The position numbers were made by a program, and so were the translations under genes. The notes beneath the pieces were generated by a model. It made no database searches and was not told where the DNA came from. It saw only the letters and a program-made list of their open reading frames with translations. A DNA stretch of 64,000 bases from positions 4,526,001-4,590,000 of the forward strand of contig NZ_CP107903.1 of NCBI RefSeq assembly GCF_036013955.1, in the 5' to 3' direction. This document shows positions 17,601-24,151 of this stretch, piece after piece (the first letter of the stretch is position 1; each line of letters starts with the position of its first letter). The DNA is from Streptomyces sp. NBC_00459. Its GTDB lineage: Bacteria > Actinomycetota > Actinomycetes > Streptomycetales > Streptomycetaceae.

Positions 17601-18026
17601 CTTGCCGCTGCTGCTGTGCGAGAAGCCCTGCTTGCCGAAGTACCGCACCAGCAGCGCCACCGTGTTGGTGCCGCTGGTCAGGTACGGGGCGAGGTCGATC
17701 TCGTCGTAGTACGTGTCCGTACGGTTCGGCCCGCGCTTGAGCCCGCCCTCGAAGACCACGAGTGTGCCGTTGACCCACAGCCAGTACTTCGAGTCCGCCG
17801 CGATCTGCGTCACCGCCTTCGAGGGCGCCGAGCCCAGCGTGAACGATCTGCGGAAGGCCACCCACTGGTTGGTCGAACTGGACGGCGCCCAGATCCACTT
17901 CGCGGTCCACGAGACCGCCGCGGACGCCACGGGCGCCAGCCCGGGCAGCATCAGGGAACCCAGCGTGGGGGCGAGCGCCACGGCTATGGCCGAGCGCAGA
18001 ACAGACCGGCGCGCTACATCGTGCAT
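14664..18026 (-). CDS. Secreted GH78-type alpha-L-rhamnosidase with two discoidin domains
   Basis: 1,120 residues. The N-terminus DVARRSVLRSAIAVALAP is a Tat-type signal. The middle is a GH78 rhamnosidase: N-terminal beta-sandwich with YWLWVNGTLV, then the (alpha/alpha)6 barrel with DCPTRERAQWWGD, which matches the GH78 acidic motif containing the general acid Glu, and later THLNASPYMEFYVLEAL and HAWNGGPLYALSAY. The C-terminus has two F5/8-type C (discoidin) domains, offset by exactly 157 residues and very similar, likely binding galactose-type sugars. It would release rhamnose from pectic or glycosylated plant material. GGAG lies before ATG 18026; an upstream LacI-type palindrome suggests sugar induction. 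Confidence 0.87.
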   Translation of the reverse strand: MHDVARRSVLRSAIAVALAPTLGSLMLPGLAPVASAAVSWTAKWIWAPSSSTNQWVAFRRSFTLGSAPSKAVTQIAADSKYWLWVNGTLVVFEGGLKRGPNRTDTYYDEIDLAPYLTSGTNTVALLVRYFGKQGFSHSSSGKGGLLFQSDIETGSTTTRVVSDTGWKHTVHPGYSNNTSGTQVNFRLPESNVYYDARNATAMANWQSAGFDDSAWGAPTDFGAAGTTPWNGLVERPIPQFRYSGLKSYANAASLPATGQGSTAIWATLPSNIQVTPYLKVDAPAGAVIGIQTDHYDDGKGLVGIDQATIFNVRATYVCTGGVQEFEALGWMSGTAVRYTIPAGVTIVELKYRESGYDTDFAGSFTSSDALFDTVWTKAARTMYVNMRDNYMDCPTRERAQWWGDVVNQLKEGFYTFDTNSHALGKKAIAQLASWQKDSGALYSPMPSTIWTAELPNQMLASVWSFWTFHLYTGDTSTVTGAYPAVKKYLDLWGLGSDGLVAHRTGDWDWQDWGSNIDTRVLNNCWYYLALDTAAKLATLSGNTADVAGWQAQRTSIKANFDSLLWNSTKNEYRSPAYTGDTDDRANALAVVAGLATPGHYPAITNVLRTHLNASPYMEFYVLEALYLMGAATVAEERMRNRFAAQVADPACHTLWEVWVKSQGTDNHAWNGGPLYALSAYAAGVRPTTAGWATYEVTPQTGTLTKINTVTPTGAGDIRFAITRDGTQATLTLTSPNGTTARVGVPTYGGSQPVVKANGTTVFTGGSSTGSVSGLAYDGKDASYVYFTVQPGTWTFTATGTGRLDNLALNRTVTSNNSLENSSWGRNRLTDGKLTSVSGARGYTSNEFTAADVSANPVWVEIDLGADTDLDAVRLFPRTDTQAAGGGTANFPVDFTLQTRPDGSTTYTTARTVTGQANPQGLVQTYGFKTTTARYVRLQATKLGTPASDESTKFRLQLAELTVPTAATTVTANYTLENSDWGKTRLLEGTTTSVTGAKGFTSIDFPAADVSATPVWIEVDLGADRTIGSVTLHPRTDAGATGGGTANFPVDFTLQTRPDGSTTYTTARTVTGQANPAGAAQTYTLTSTTGRYLRLTATRLGTPASDETTKFRLQLAEIGIK
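14676..15600. repeat. Two direct repeats encoding discoidin domains
   Basis: Two copies offset by 471 bp inside the rhamnosidase gene. The best conserved stretch encodes FPVDFTLQTRPDGSTTY in both copies and is nearly identical at the DNA level around 14842 and 15313, which indicates a recent in-frame duplication or gene conversion. Confidence 0.8.
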
Positions 18027-18115
18027 CGCGGGCTCCAACGGTAGTTGTGCGGGGAGGGTGGCAAACACGTCGACAGCCCGGAGTCCAAGGAAGCGGAATT
18101 ATCGACTCCACGCCC

Positions 18116-18129
18116 TTGAAACGTTTCAA
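18116..18129. promoter_or_regulatory. LacI-type palindromic operator
   Basis: TTGAAACGTTTCAA is a perfect 14-bp palindrome with a central CG, the usual shape for LacI-family repressors. It lies 90 bp upstream of the GH78 gene. The cognate regulator is not in the window. Confidence 0.65.
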
Positions 18130-18385
18130 TCTGGTGCTTGCAGCCGCGATCTTTGTCCCGTTCGCGGCGCCATGTCAATGGTTGTGCAGTCGACGTTCTC
18201 GCGAGTGACTCCGTTTCACCCGGCGATCGCCGGGCGTTCGGGCAGATGGGCAGGGGTGGTCCCACCACCATTCAGGGCGGGTGAGCGCGGAGGGCCTCAC
18301 CGCCACGAGCGGACGCGGGCGTGAGCGCCGGGAGGTGTACCGGCCAGTTCCATTGACGGGCCCCTGATCGACATCTATCTTCTGC

Positions 18386-18418
18386 TCGAACTTGCGAACA
18401 GTGTTCGATTTTTCGAAC
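18386..18418. promoter_or_regulatory. Cluster of TCGAAC/GTTCGA half sites
   Basis: Four half sites within 33 bp: TCGAAC at 18386, GCGAAC at 18394, GTTCGA at 18403 and TCGAAC at 18413. The last two form GTTCGA-TTTT-TCGAAC. It lies upstream of the GH43-like gene and probably binds a sugar-responsive repressor. Confidence 0.55.
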
Positions 18419-18661
18419 CATGGCCGTCAAAGGAGACAGCCTGTGTTGCGTATGCGTCGCCGGCGCACTCCCGAGACGTCACCGCCGGCCCTCTCCGCCG
18501 CCTTCGCGGCCCGGCCCGCCACCGCGCGGCCCCGGGTCACCGCCACGCACACACGGGAACCTCGACCCACCGGCCACTGACCGCGCATCGCCGCGACGTC
18601 CCACCCCTCGCGGGAGACCGGCCCCGCTCCCCACCTCCTGCCATGCCCTGACCTGGTCCTC

Positions 18662-20116
18662 ATGGCACAAAAGACGGGAATGCATATGCCAGCGGTATTT
18701 TCCAGAGTGGCGGCGGTATTCGTCGCCGCCTGCCTGCTCCTCACGGCCCAAGTCGTGACCACACCTCAACGGGCCGCCGCCGCGGACCCGGGTTACCTGA
18801 TGACGCACTTCATCGGGGAAGGGGCGACCGGTCAGCAGATGTACTTCTCGTACAGCGCGGACGGTCTGAACTGGACCGACCTCAACGGCGGCGGGATGAC
18901 CCTGCGTTCCACCGTGGGCACGCGTGGAGTGCGTGACCCCGCCCTGGTGCGCTCACCCGACGGCAGCAAGTACTGGATCATCGCCACCGACCTGTGCATC
19001 GACTGCGGGCAGACGTGGAGTCAGTCCATCAACGACGGCAGCCGCAACCTCGTGGTGTGGGAGTCGACGGACCTGGTCACCTGGTCCGCGCCGTGGCTGC
19101 TCAACGTCGCCGGCGCGATCCCCGACGGGCGCAACGCCTGGGCGCCGGAAGCCATCTGGGACCCGGCCAGCAACGACTACGTCCTGTACTGGGCGACGAA
19201 CAAGCCCCTCAACGGCGCGACGAAGCACCGCATCTACTACGCCCGCACCAGCGACTTCCACACGATCACCACCCCGCAGATCTACATCGAGCGTCCCGGC
19301 ACCCAGGAAATCATCGACACCCAGATCGTCGAGGTGCCGTCCGGCGTCGGCAACTACCGCTACGTACGGGCCTCCGGCGACGGCCAGATCACCCTTGAGG
19401 GCAGCAACTCGATCCTCGGCACCTGGACCAGCCTGGGCAACCTGTCCGGCATCGGCCTGACCGGTTCGCAGGTCGAGGGCCCGATGTGGATGAAGTTCCG
19501 CGACCGCAACGAATGGACCCTCTACCTCGACCAGTACGCCGCCGGAAAGGGATACATGCCGGTCGCGACGACCAACCCGTCCACCGTCGGCACCTACCAC
19601 CTCCCGACGTCGGGCACCTACTCCATGGGCGGTACCAAGAAGCGCCACGGCTCGATCCTGAACCTGACGGCCGCCGAGGACGCCCGCATCCAGGCCCGCT
19701 GGGCCAACGTCCCGGCCAAACGCCTGCAGTCCTTCAACTACCAGGACCGCTACGTCCGTCACACCAACTTCGACGTACGCATCGACCAGAACGTCACCAA
19801 CGACGACGCCAAGTTCCGCCCCCGCCCCGGCCTCGCCGGCACCGGCACCGTCTCCTTCGAATCGGTCAACTTCCCCGGCTACTACCTGCGCAGCGACGGA
19901 ACCGACTTCCAGCTCGTCTACAACGACCGCACCACAGCCTTCGCCGAGGACGCCACCTTCCGCCAGGTCGCCGGACTCGCCGACGCCACCTGGTCCTCCT
20001 TCCAGTCCTACAACCACCCCGACCGCTACATCCGCCACTACGCGTACCAACTGAAGCTCGCAACGATCACCACAGCCACGGAACGCAGCGACGCCACCTT
20101 CCGACTGACGAGCTGA
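18662..20116 (+). CDS. Secreted GH43-like glycosidase with AbfB domain
   Basis: 484 residues. A signal peptide (VAAVFVAACLLLTAQVV, cleavage near AAAADP at about residue 41) precedes a five-bladed propeller typical of GH43-type enzymes, with RDPALVRSPDG near residue 91 and AWAPEAIWDP near residue 160. Residues from about 345 to the end form an alpha-L-arabinofuranosidase-B (CBM42-like) beta-trefoil, seen as repeated FNYQDRYVRH, FPGYYLRSDG and YNHPDRYIRH. It probably acts on arabinose-containing side chains. ATG 18662 is the first start; 18680 or 18686 are possible and would shorten the signal peptide slightly. Confidence 0.82.
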   Translation: MAQKTGMHMPAVFSRVAAVFVAACLLLTAQVVTTPQRAAAADPGYLMTHFIGEGATGQQMYFSYSADGLNWTDLNGGGMTLRSTVGTRGVRDPALVRSPDGSKYWIIATDLCIDCGQTWSQSINDGSRNLVVWESTDLVTWSAPWLLNVAGAIPDGRNAWAPEAIWDPASNDYVLYWATNKPLNGATKHRIYYARTSDFHTITTPQIYIERPGTQEIIDTQIVEVPSGVGNYRYVRASGDGQITLEGSNSILGTWTSLGNLSGIGLTGSQVEGPMWMKFRDRNEWTLYLDQYAAGKGYMPVATTNPSTVGTYHLPTSGTYSMGGTKKRHGSILNLTAAEDARIQARWANVPAKRLQSFNYQDRYVRHTNFDVRIDQNVTNDDAKFRPRPGLAGTGTVSFESVNFPGYYLRSDGTDFQLVYNDRTTAFAEDATFRQVAGLADATWSSFQSYNHPDRYIRHYAYQLKLATITTATERSDATFRLTS

Positions 20117-20123
20117 CCCGACC

Positions 20124-20203
20124 GGGATGCCGGCGCCCTCGGGCAACGCCCCCTGCCGCCCGCCCGCGAGCGAGCGAGCGAGCAGGAAAGGCGCCGGCAT
20201 CCC
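20124..20203. terminator. Hairpin terminator with GAGC repeat in the loop
   Basis: GGGATGCCGGCGCC and GGCGCCGGCATCCC form a perfect 14-bp stem. The 52-base loop includes four tandem GAGC units. It directly follows the GH43-like gene. Confidence 0.75.
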
Positions 20204-20394
20204 ACCCACGACGGCAACGCGACAGACGTCCCGACCGGTTGCCAGTTGCCCGTTGCCCGCCACTACGTCGTTCTGGCCGACGAACGCAGAGAAAGCGCGG
20301 CCCGCATCCGCCGCGAGAAATGCGTCCGCCGGTGCGGACGCCCACTCACGACCGCGGCCTGACCAGAACGCTCCGGCGGCGGTCACACCACCAG

Positions 20395-20739
20395 CGTGCC
20401 GGGCATGGAGGACAGACAGACCGTGATGGGCCGCGGTAGCGGCGATGACGAGGTCCACTGCCGAGGCGCTGCGATGTTCTCCGGCCCGGGCCATACGGTA
20501 TTGCACCGCGCTGATCCAGCGTCCGGCGTTCTTCGGCACCGGGACGTCGGGGTAAAGGTCAGTGAACATCTCCGCGATCTCGTCGTACTCGCGACCGTCT
20601 CGGGCGCTGTACAGGAACTCGGCGCGCTGCACGAAGCAGGATGCGATGGCCCCGACATCGATCGCGTCGTACCAGGCCGATGCAGTTTCGGCTCGCGGAG
20701 CAACCGCACCAGTCCGGACGTGTCGAGCAAGCAGATCAC
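20395..20739 (-). pseudogene. Frameshifted VapC-like PIN toxin
   Basis: The gene opens with a normal PIN start (ICLLDTSGLVRLLREPKL) at GTG 20739, but the rest of the domain is in another frame: WYDAIDVGAIASCFVQRAEF and SAVDLVIAATAAHHGLSVLH. The shift falls near 20685, where one base appears missing between KL and SAWYD. After VLH the usual Asp-containing end of the PIN domain is also lost. Two acidic residues of the RNase site remain in each part, but no single chain holds all. The GTG overlaps the antitoxin stop as GTGA, showing the ancestral vapBC operon. Confidence 0.75.
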
Positions 20740-20957
20740 CGGCTGTGCTTCTCTGCCTCGTGCAGACGGTCGGCATCCTCGACGGCGACCCACTCACACG
20801 CACGCTCGAAATGACGGCTGATGCGTGCCGCGCGTTCCTGCTGCTCCGCATAGAAGTTCAGAGCGAGATTGACCGCTTCCGTCTTGGTCCGGACGTGAGC
20901 CAGAGCCATGACGCGCTCCAAGGCGGCGTCGTCGATGTCGATCTGGGTCACGGACAT
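20736..20957 (-). CDS. vapB: VapB-family antitoxin
   Basis: 73 residues, usual VapB length. MSVTQIDIDDAALERVMALA is the ribbon-helix-helix DNA-binding part, followed by KTEAVNLALNFYAEQQERAA and a C-terminal toxin-binding tail (EWVAVEDADRLHEAEKH). GGGAGGT lies 7 bases before ATG 20957. It should repress its own promoter and neutralise VapC, but the adjoining toxin gene is broken, so the antitoxin is orphaned or acts on relatives elsewhere. Confidence 0.82.
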   Translation of the reverse strand: MSVTQIDIDDAALERVMALAHVRTKTEAVNLALNFYAEQQERAARISRHFERACEWVAVEDADRLHEAEKHSR

Positions 20958-21123
20958 AACCCGTACCTCCCGCGCGATGGTTGGTGATGTACATAGAAAT
21001 ACGTCACCACCATTTACGGGTCCACCTGTCAGCTCCGGTGTACGCAGTCGCGACAGATCCTCCAGACCAACCCCAGGGACGGTGCGGTCCGGTCGGTGCA
21101 GTTCAGAAGCCACGTACCGACCG

Positions 21124-21172
21124 AAGCACCGCCGCTTCCCAAGCTGAGGGTGCCAGCTCGATTCTCGTCACC
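21124..21172 (+). other. tRNA-Gly(CCC) 3'-half relic, possible att site
   Basis: About 49 bases match the intact 3' half at 35421-35470 at roughly 44 of 50 positions, including cttcccaagctgag and tcgattctcgtc. The anticodon stem is no longer paired and no 5' half precedes it. It is therefore not a tRNA gene but a decayed attachment-type relic. Confidence 0.65.
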
Positions 21173-21218
21173 AGCAACGAATCCCACAGGGCAGTACCAG
21201 CGGAAGGTATTCCTCTCG

Positions 21219-21656
21219 TCACGACGGCCAGGCATCGGCGACCACGAAGGAGACCACCGTTCCGCCGAAGCAACTGGGCCCGGAGTGCCAGGACTCCGCG
21301 ATCGAGTCGACGAGGAGCAGCCCGCGCCCGTGTGCGTCGTTGGCGTCGGGGCACCGGAGCCGAACGTTCGCAGGGAATCCCGGGTTGTGCACCTCGATCC
21401 GCAACGAGGCCTCCTCCCGGAACCACTCCACCCGCACGACCCAGGGTTCATCGGCCTGCCCGTAGCAGATGGCGTTGGTGACCAGTTCCGAGATCATCAG
21501 CGCGCAGTCCTCGACCGAACAGGCCGGGTTGTACGGGGCGATGAACTTCCGGAACCAACGTCGGGCCCGCGGGACGGACTCCGGGGTCGGATGCAAGGTC
21601 ATCGCTCCGAGCCGCGGCGAGTCCTCAGAGGGGTAGCGGTCGATCCTGTATGCCAT
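21219..21656 (-). CDS. ATP-binding protein, RsbW/SpoIIAB-like
   Basis: 145 residues forming one HATPase_c (GHKL) domain: N-box ALMISELVTNAICYG, G1-like EVHNPGFP and G2-like GRGLLLVDSIAESW. Such single-domain proteins act as anti-sigma or regulatory kinases in Streptomyces, where many copies exist; the partner is not evident here. AAGGAG at the end of the preceding small gene serves as its ribosome site, so the two are an operon, probably under the two GntR-type sites at 21856-21897. Confidence 0.85.
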   Translation of the reverse strand: MAYRIDRYPSEDSPRLGAMTLHPTPESVPRARRWFRKFIAPYNPACSVEDCALMISELVTNAICYGQADEPWVVRVEWFREEASLRIEVHNPGFPANVRLRCPDANDAHGRGLLLVDSIAESWHSGPSCFGGTVVSFVVADAWPS

Positions 21657-21662
21657 CCGCGT

Positions 21663-21836
21663 TCACTCCTTGCCGCTGCCTTCGCAGTCGAGGCAGCGCC
21701 GCTTCGATGTGGCACGGGTGCGGTGGGCGGCAGCGGCAAGCGCCAAGGACGTACGCGAACCGACACGCTTGCAGCCGCGCTCCTGGCAACCCCGACAAGG
21801 TAGGTACGCTCCCTGGTCCGGCCGCTGACTCGTCAC
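21663..21836 (-). CDS. Small Cys-rich (zinc-binding) protein
   Basis: 57 residues from GTG 21836. Two cysteine groups, CRGCQERGC near the start and RCLDCEGSGKE at the end, could bind one zinc ion; the second has the C-x-x-C-x-G-x-G pattern of DnaJ-type zinc motifs. GGAAGG precedes the GTG. The stop is 6 bases before the ATP-binding gene, whose ribosome site lies in its last codons. The operator pair upstream (21856-21897) supports this as the first gene of a GntR-controlled operon. Confidence 0.6.
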   Translation of the reverse strand: MTSQRPDQGAYLPCRGCQERGCKRVGSRTSLALAAAAHRTRATSKRRCLDCEGSGKE

Positions 21837-21855
21837 TCCGTGCACCCTTCCGGTC

Positions 21856-21897
21856 AAGTGGCCTTAGCCACTTACTGGATAGTGGCATTAGCCACTT
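21856..21897. promoter_or_regulatory. Two GntR-type operator sites
   Basis: AAGTGGC-CTTA-GCCACTT at 21856-21873 and AGTGGC-ATTA-GCCACT at 21881-21896, with centres 24 bp apart. The same arms occur upstream of the gntR gene (22696-22718). They sit in the promoter of the small Cys protein/ATP-binding operon. Confidence 0.75.
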
Positions 21898-21932
21898 GTG
21901 ACGCGCAAGCAGTTCCTCGAAGTGACCAACCA

Positions 21933-22673
21933 TCAGGTGAGCGGATACCCCTGCTCGAACGCCCAGCGGTGCGGCGGGTAGGTGGCCTCGGCGAACTCCA
22001 ACGGCCGGTCCTGGAGGTCGAAGACGACATGATGCACGATCAAGACAGCCGCACTCGGCTCAAGTTGGAGGTCCTCCACCTCCTCACCGGTCGCCTGCCG
22101 GGCACACATACGGTCTTCGGCGTAACTCCCCTGCCGTCCCGTCATCTTCTCGACGTACATCAGGGTGCCCTCCTGAATCCGTTCCGGCTCCAGGAGCTTG
22201 GGCGCCCGCTGCCCGACGTCCGGCGCGAACCACGAGGTGGACAGCGTGATGGGCCCGTCCTGGTTGTTGGTCACCCGCCGGCGGTGCACAGCCCGACGGT
22301 CCTTCACCAGGCCCAACGCCTCAGCAACGTGATCCGGGGCATCCAGCCACCCGGCCGACGTGATCACCGCGTACTCGCCTGGCGTGTAGATCTTCCCGGT
22401 CTGCCTGGCCCGCCCGTACAACTCCCGTGCCCGCCGGTTCACTTCCAGACTGCGGACGTACGTGCCGGACCCCTGCCGCTTCTCGACGAGTCCCTGATGA
22501 CTCAGCGCCTCCAACGACCGCGCCGCTGTCGGCCTGGACACCTTCCAGACCGCCGCCAACTGCCGCTCGGAAGGAACCTCGTCCCCCGGCCGAAGGTCGC
22601 CCCGAAGGATCTGATCGCGGATGAAGTGCGCGATCTGCAGATACTTCGGCTGCGCTTCCTCAATCTGAGGCAT
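21933..22673 (-). CDS. GntR/HutC-family regulator with UTRA domain
   Basis: 246 residues. Winged helix at 8-75: YLQIAHFIRDQILRGDLRPG, DEVPSERQLAAVWKVSRPTA and LVEKRQGSGTYV. The C-terminal UTRA ligand domain ends with AVLIVHHVVFDLQDRPLEFA and ATYPPHRWAF, typical of HutC-type proteins. GGGGATGGAGAC precedes ATG 22673. An AGTGGC/GCCACT site lies just upstream, and two more stand before the next operon on the same strand, so it likely autoregulates and controls the neighbouring accessory genes, as KorSA-type regulators do in integrative elements. Confidence 0.88.
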   Translation of the reverse strand: MPQIEEAQPKYLQIAHFIRDQILRGDLRPGDEVPSERQLAAVWKVSRPTAARSLEALSHQGLVEKRQGSGTYVRSLEVNRRARELYGRARQTGKIYTPGEYAVITSAGWLDAPDHVAEALGLVKDRRAVHRRRVTNNQDGPITLSTSWFAPDVGQRAPKLLEPERIQEGTLMYVEKMTGRQGSYAEDRMCARQATGEEVEDLQLEPSAAVLIVHHVVFDLQDRPLEFAEATYPPHRWAFEQGYPLT

Positions 22674-22695
22674 GTCTCCATCCCCTCCTCGTCCA

Positions 22696-22718
22696 AGTGG
22701 CTATAGCCTCTAGCCACT
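22696..22718. promoter_or_regulatory. GntR-type operator in divergent promoter
   Basis: AGTGGCTA and TAGCCACT arms separated by 7 bases, with the inner palindrome GGCTATAGCC (22699-22708). It lies between the gntR gene and the divergent DUF1152-like gene and could control both. Confidence 0.75.
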
Positions 22719-22760
22719 ATAGGGTGATCGGTCAACGAGCCGCCCCGTACCCTTGGCCCC

Positions 22761-23876
22761 ATGACGCGGTTGATCGTCGCAGCAGGAGGAGGGGGCGACG
22801 CAGTCGCCGCCTCCATGCTCGACGCGGCCCTGCACGGCGACAGCGAGCCGGCCGTGATCCTCACGTACGCGTGGGATCGCTTGCTGATCGACCCGGTACC
22901 GGGCCCCCGGGGACCCGCCGACTTCACCGGCCTCGAACTGCTCACCCCGGCCGTCTGGAAGGTGCCGGCAGAAGCCCGACCGATCGCCCCGGCAGGATCC
23001 ACGCTCCCTCGACTGGCGGCAGAACTCCCGCACACCTTCGCCCTGATCGACCCGGGGAAGGGTGCCGAGGGCGTCACGCGCCAACTCGAAGAGCTGGTCA
23101 CCTACTTGCAGCCGACCTCCATCGATCTCCTGGACGTCGGCGGCGACATCCTGGCCCGAGGCGACGAACCGACGCTGAAGAGCCCACTCGCCGACTCCCT
23201 GACACTGGCAGCATGCGGCCAAGTGAACGCCGCCATAAGCCTGTTGGTCGCAGGCCCCGGCCTCGACGGCGAACTGCCACACGAAGACCTGCAAGACATG
23301 CTCGGCCCGCGCGTCCACACCTTCACCGCTGAAGACGCCGATCCGATCAGCCCGGTCCTGGAGTGGCACCCCTCAGAAGCAACAGGCATGCTCGCGGCAA
23401 CAGCCCGAGGCGTACGCGGCACCTGCGAGGTCCGAGACGCCGGACTTCCCATCCCCCTCACCGACGAGAGCCCGACCGTCCACGAGGTCGACCTGGACCA
23501 TGCGCTTAGCCGCAACAAACTGGCCCGCGCCATCATGTCGACCACCACCCTCTCCCAGGTGGAAGCACTGAGCCGCGAGATCTGCGGCTTCTCGGAGATC
23601 GACTACGAGCGCAACAAGGCTCTCTGGCTCAAGGATCAACGGCCGGCGAAGCTCGACGCCGAATCGGTGCTGATCCAGCTCGCCCAGTTCGAGGCCGAAG
23701 CCCGAAGTCGCGGAGTCACTCACACGACGTTCCGCCATCTCACCGAGGTCCTGAACCTCGACGGCTCACAGCGCGATGAGCTGCGCCGACTGCTCATCAA
23801 CAAACGACCGGAGCGGTACGCGGCGCCCCTCTGGAACATGGCCTCTCTCGATTCCGGCGCTGGGAGAGTCACTTGA
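22761..23876 (+). CDS. DUF1152-like protein
   Basis: 371 residues. The N-terminus MTRLIVAAGGGGDAVAASML has a Gly-rich turn after a first strand, as in nucleotide-binding folds, and the later motif IDLLDVGGDILARGDEP is characteristic of DUF1152. The family has no established function. It is transcribed divergently from gntR, with the shared operator between them, and the next gene overlaps it by four bases (TTGA), so the two form a short operon. Confidence 0.75.
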   Translation: MTRLIVAAGGGGDAVAASMLDAALHGDSEPAVILTYAWDRLLIDPVPGPRGPADFTGLELLTPAVWKVPAEARPIAPAGSTLPRLAAELPHTFALIDPGKGAEGVTRQLEELVTYLQPTSIDLLDVGGDILARGDEPTLKSPLADSLTLAACGQVNAAISLLVAGPGLDGELPHEDLQDMLGPRVHTFTAEDADPISPVLEWHPSEATGMLAATARGVRGTCEVRDAGLPIPLTDESPTVHEVDLDHALSRNKLARAIMSTTTLSQVEALSREICGFSEIDYERNKALWLKDQRPAKLDAESVLIQLAQFEAEARSRGVTHTTFRHLTEVLNLDGSQRDELRRLLINKRPERYAAPLWNMASLDSGAGRVT

Positions 23877-24151
23877 GCACGTTGTCCAGTGACTTCGGGC
23901 TGGACAGCGTCCGAGACGCGGCAGGTACCGGGACCGAAGTCGACGTTGCCGTGCACCTACTCGACGGCACTGTCAGGCTATCGATCCTCTGGACACAGGA
24001 GATCCTGCTGTCCGCCGATGACGCCGAGCAGGTAGCCCAGGCCCTTCAACGCGCCGCGGAACAGGCTCGGAGCATCACGGCCAACGACACACCCGGCAGC
24101 ACGACGTGTCAGACCGGACACCACAGAACCGAGTTGTCGGATCCCAGTTGA
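23873..24151 (+). CDS. Hypothetical protein truncated by the IS element
   Basis: 92 residues from TTG 23873, which overlaps the DUF1152 stop as TTGA and has GGGAGAG before it. The sequence is a small alpha/beta domain (VDVAVHLLDGTVRLSILWTQ, LLSADDAEQVAQALQRAAEQ) without a known family. The IS left end starts at 24135, so the last five residues (LSDPS) and the stop codon come from the IS terminal repeat. The original C-terminus is therefore lost, but most of the domain seems intact. Confidence 0.6.
   Translation: MSTLSSDFGLDSVRDAAGTGTEVDVAVHLLDGTVRLSILWTQEILLSADDAEQVAQALQRAAEQARSITANDTPGSTTCQTGHHRTELSDPS

Larger units (their letters stand above)
18027..18661. other. Regulatory region between the GH78 and GH43 genes
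   Basis: Long divergent spacer holding two distinct operator-like sites (18116-18129 and 18386-18418). It also has a short ORF at 18443-18580 that starts with GTG behind AAAGGAG and encodes 45 Arg/Pro-rich residues; this may be a leader or a remnant and is not called as a gene. Confidence 0.5.

Noticed and set aside
16026..18044. Plus-strand ORF of 672 codons opposite the rhamnosidase gene
   Set aside because: It is a reverse-strand shadow with Val/Gly/Arg bias and no start signals.
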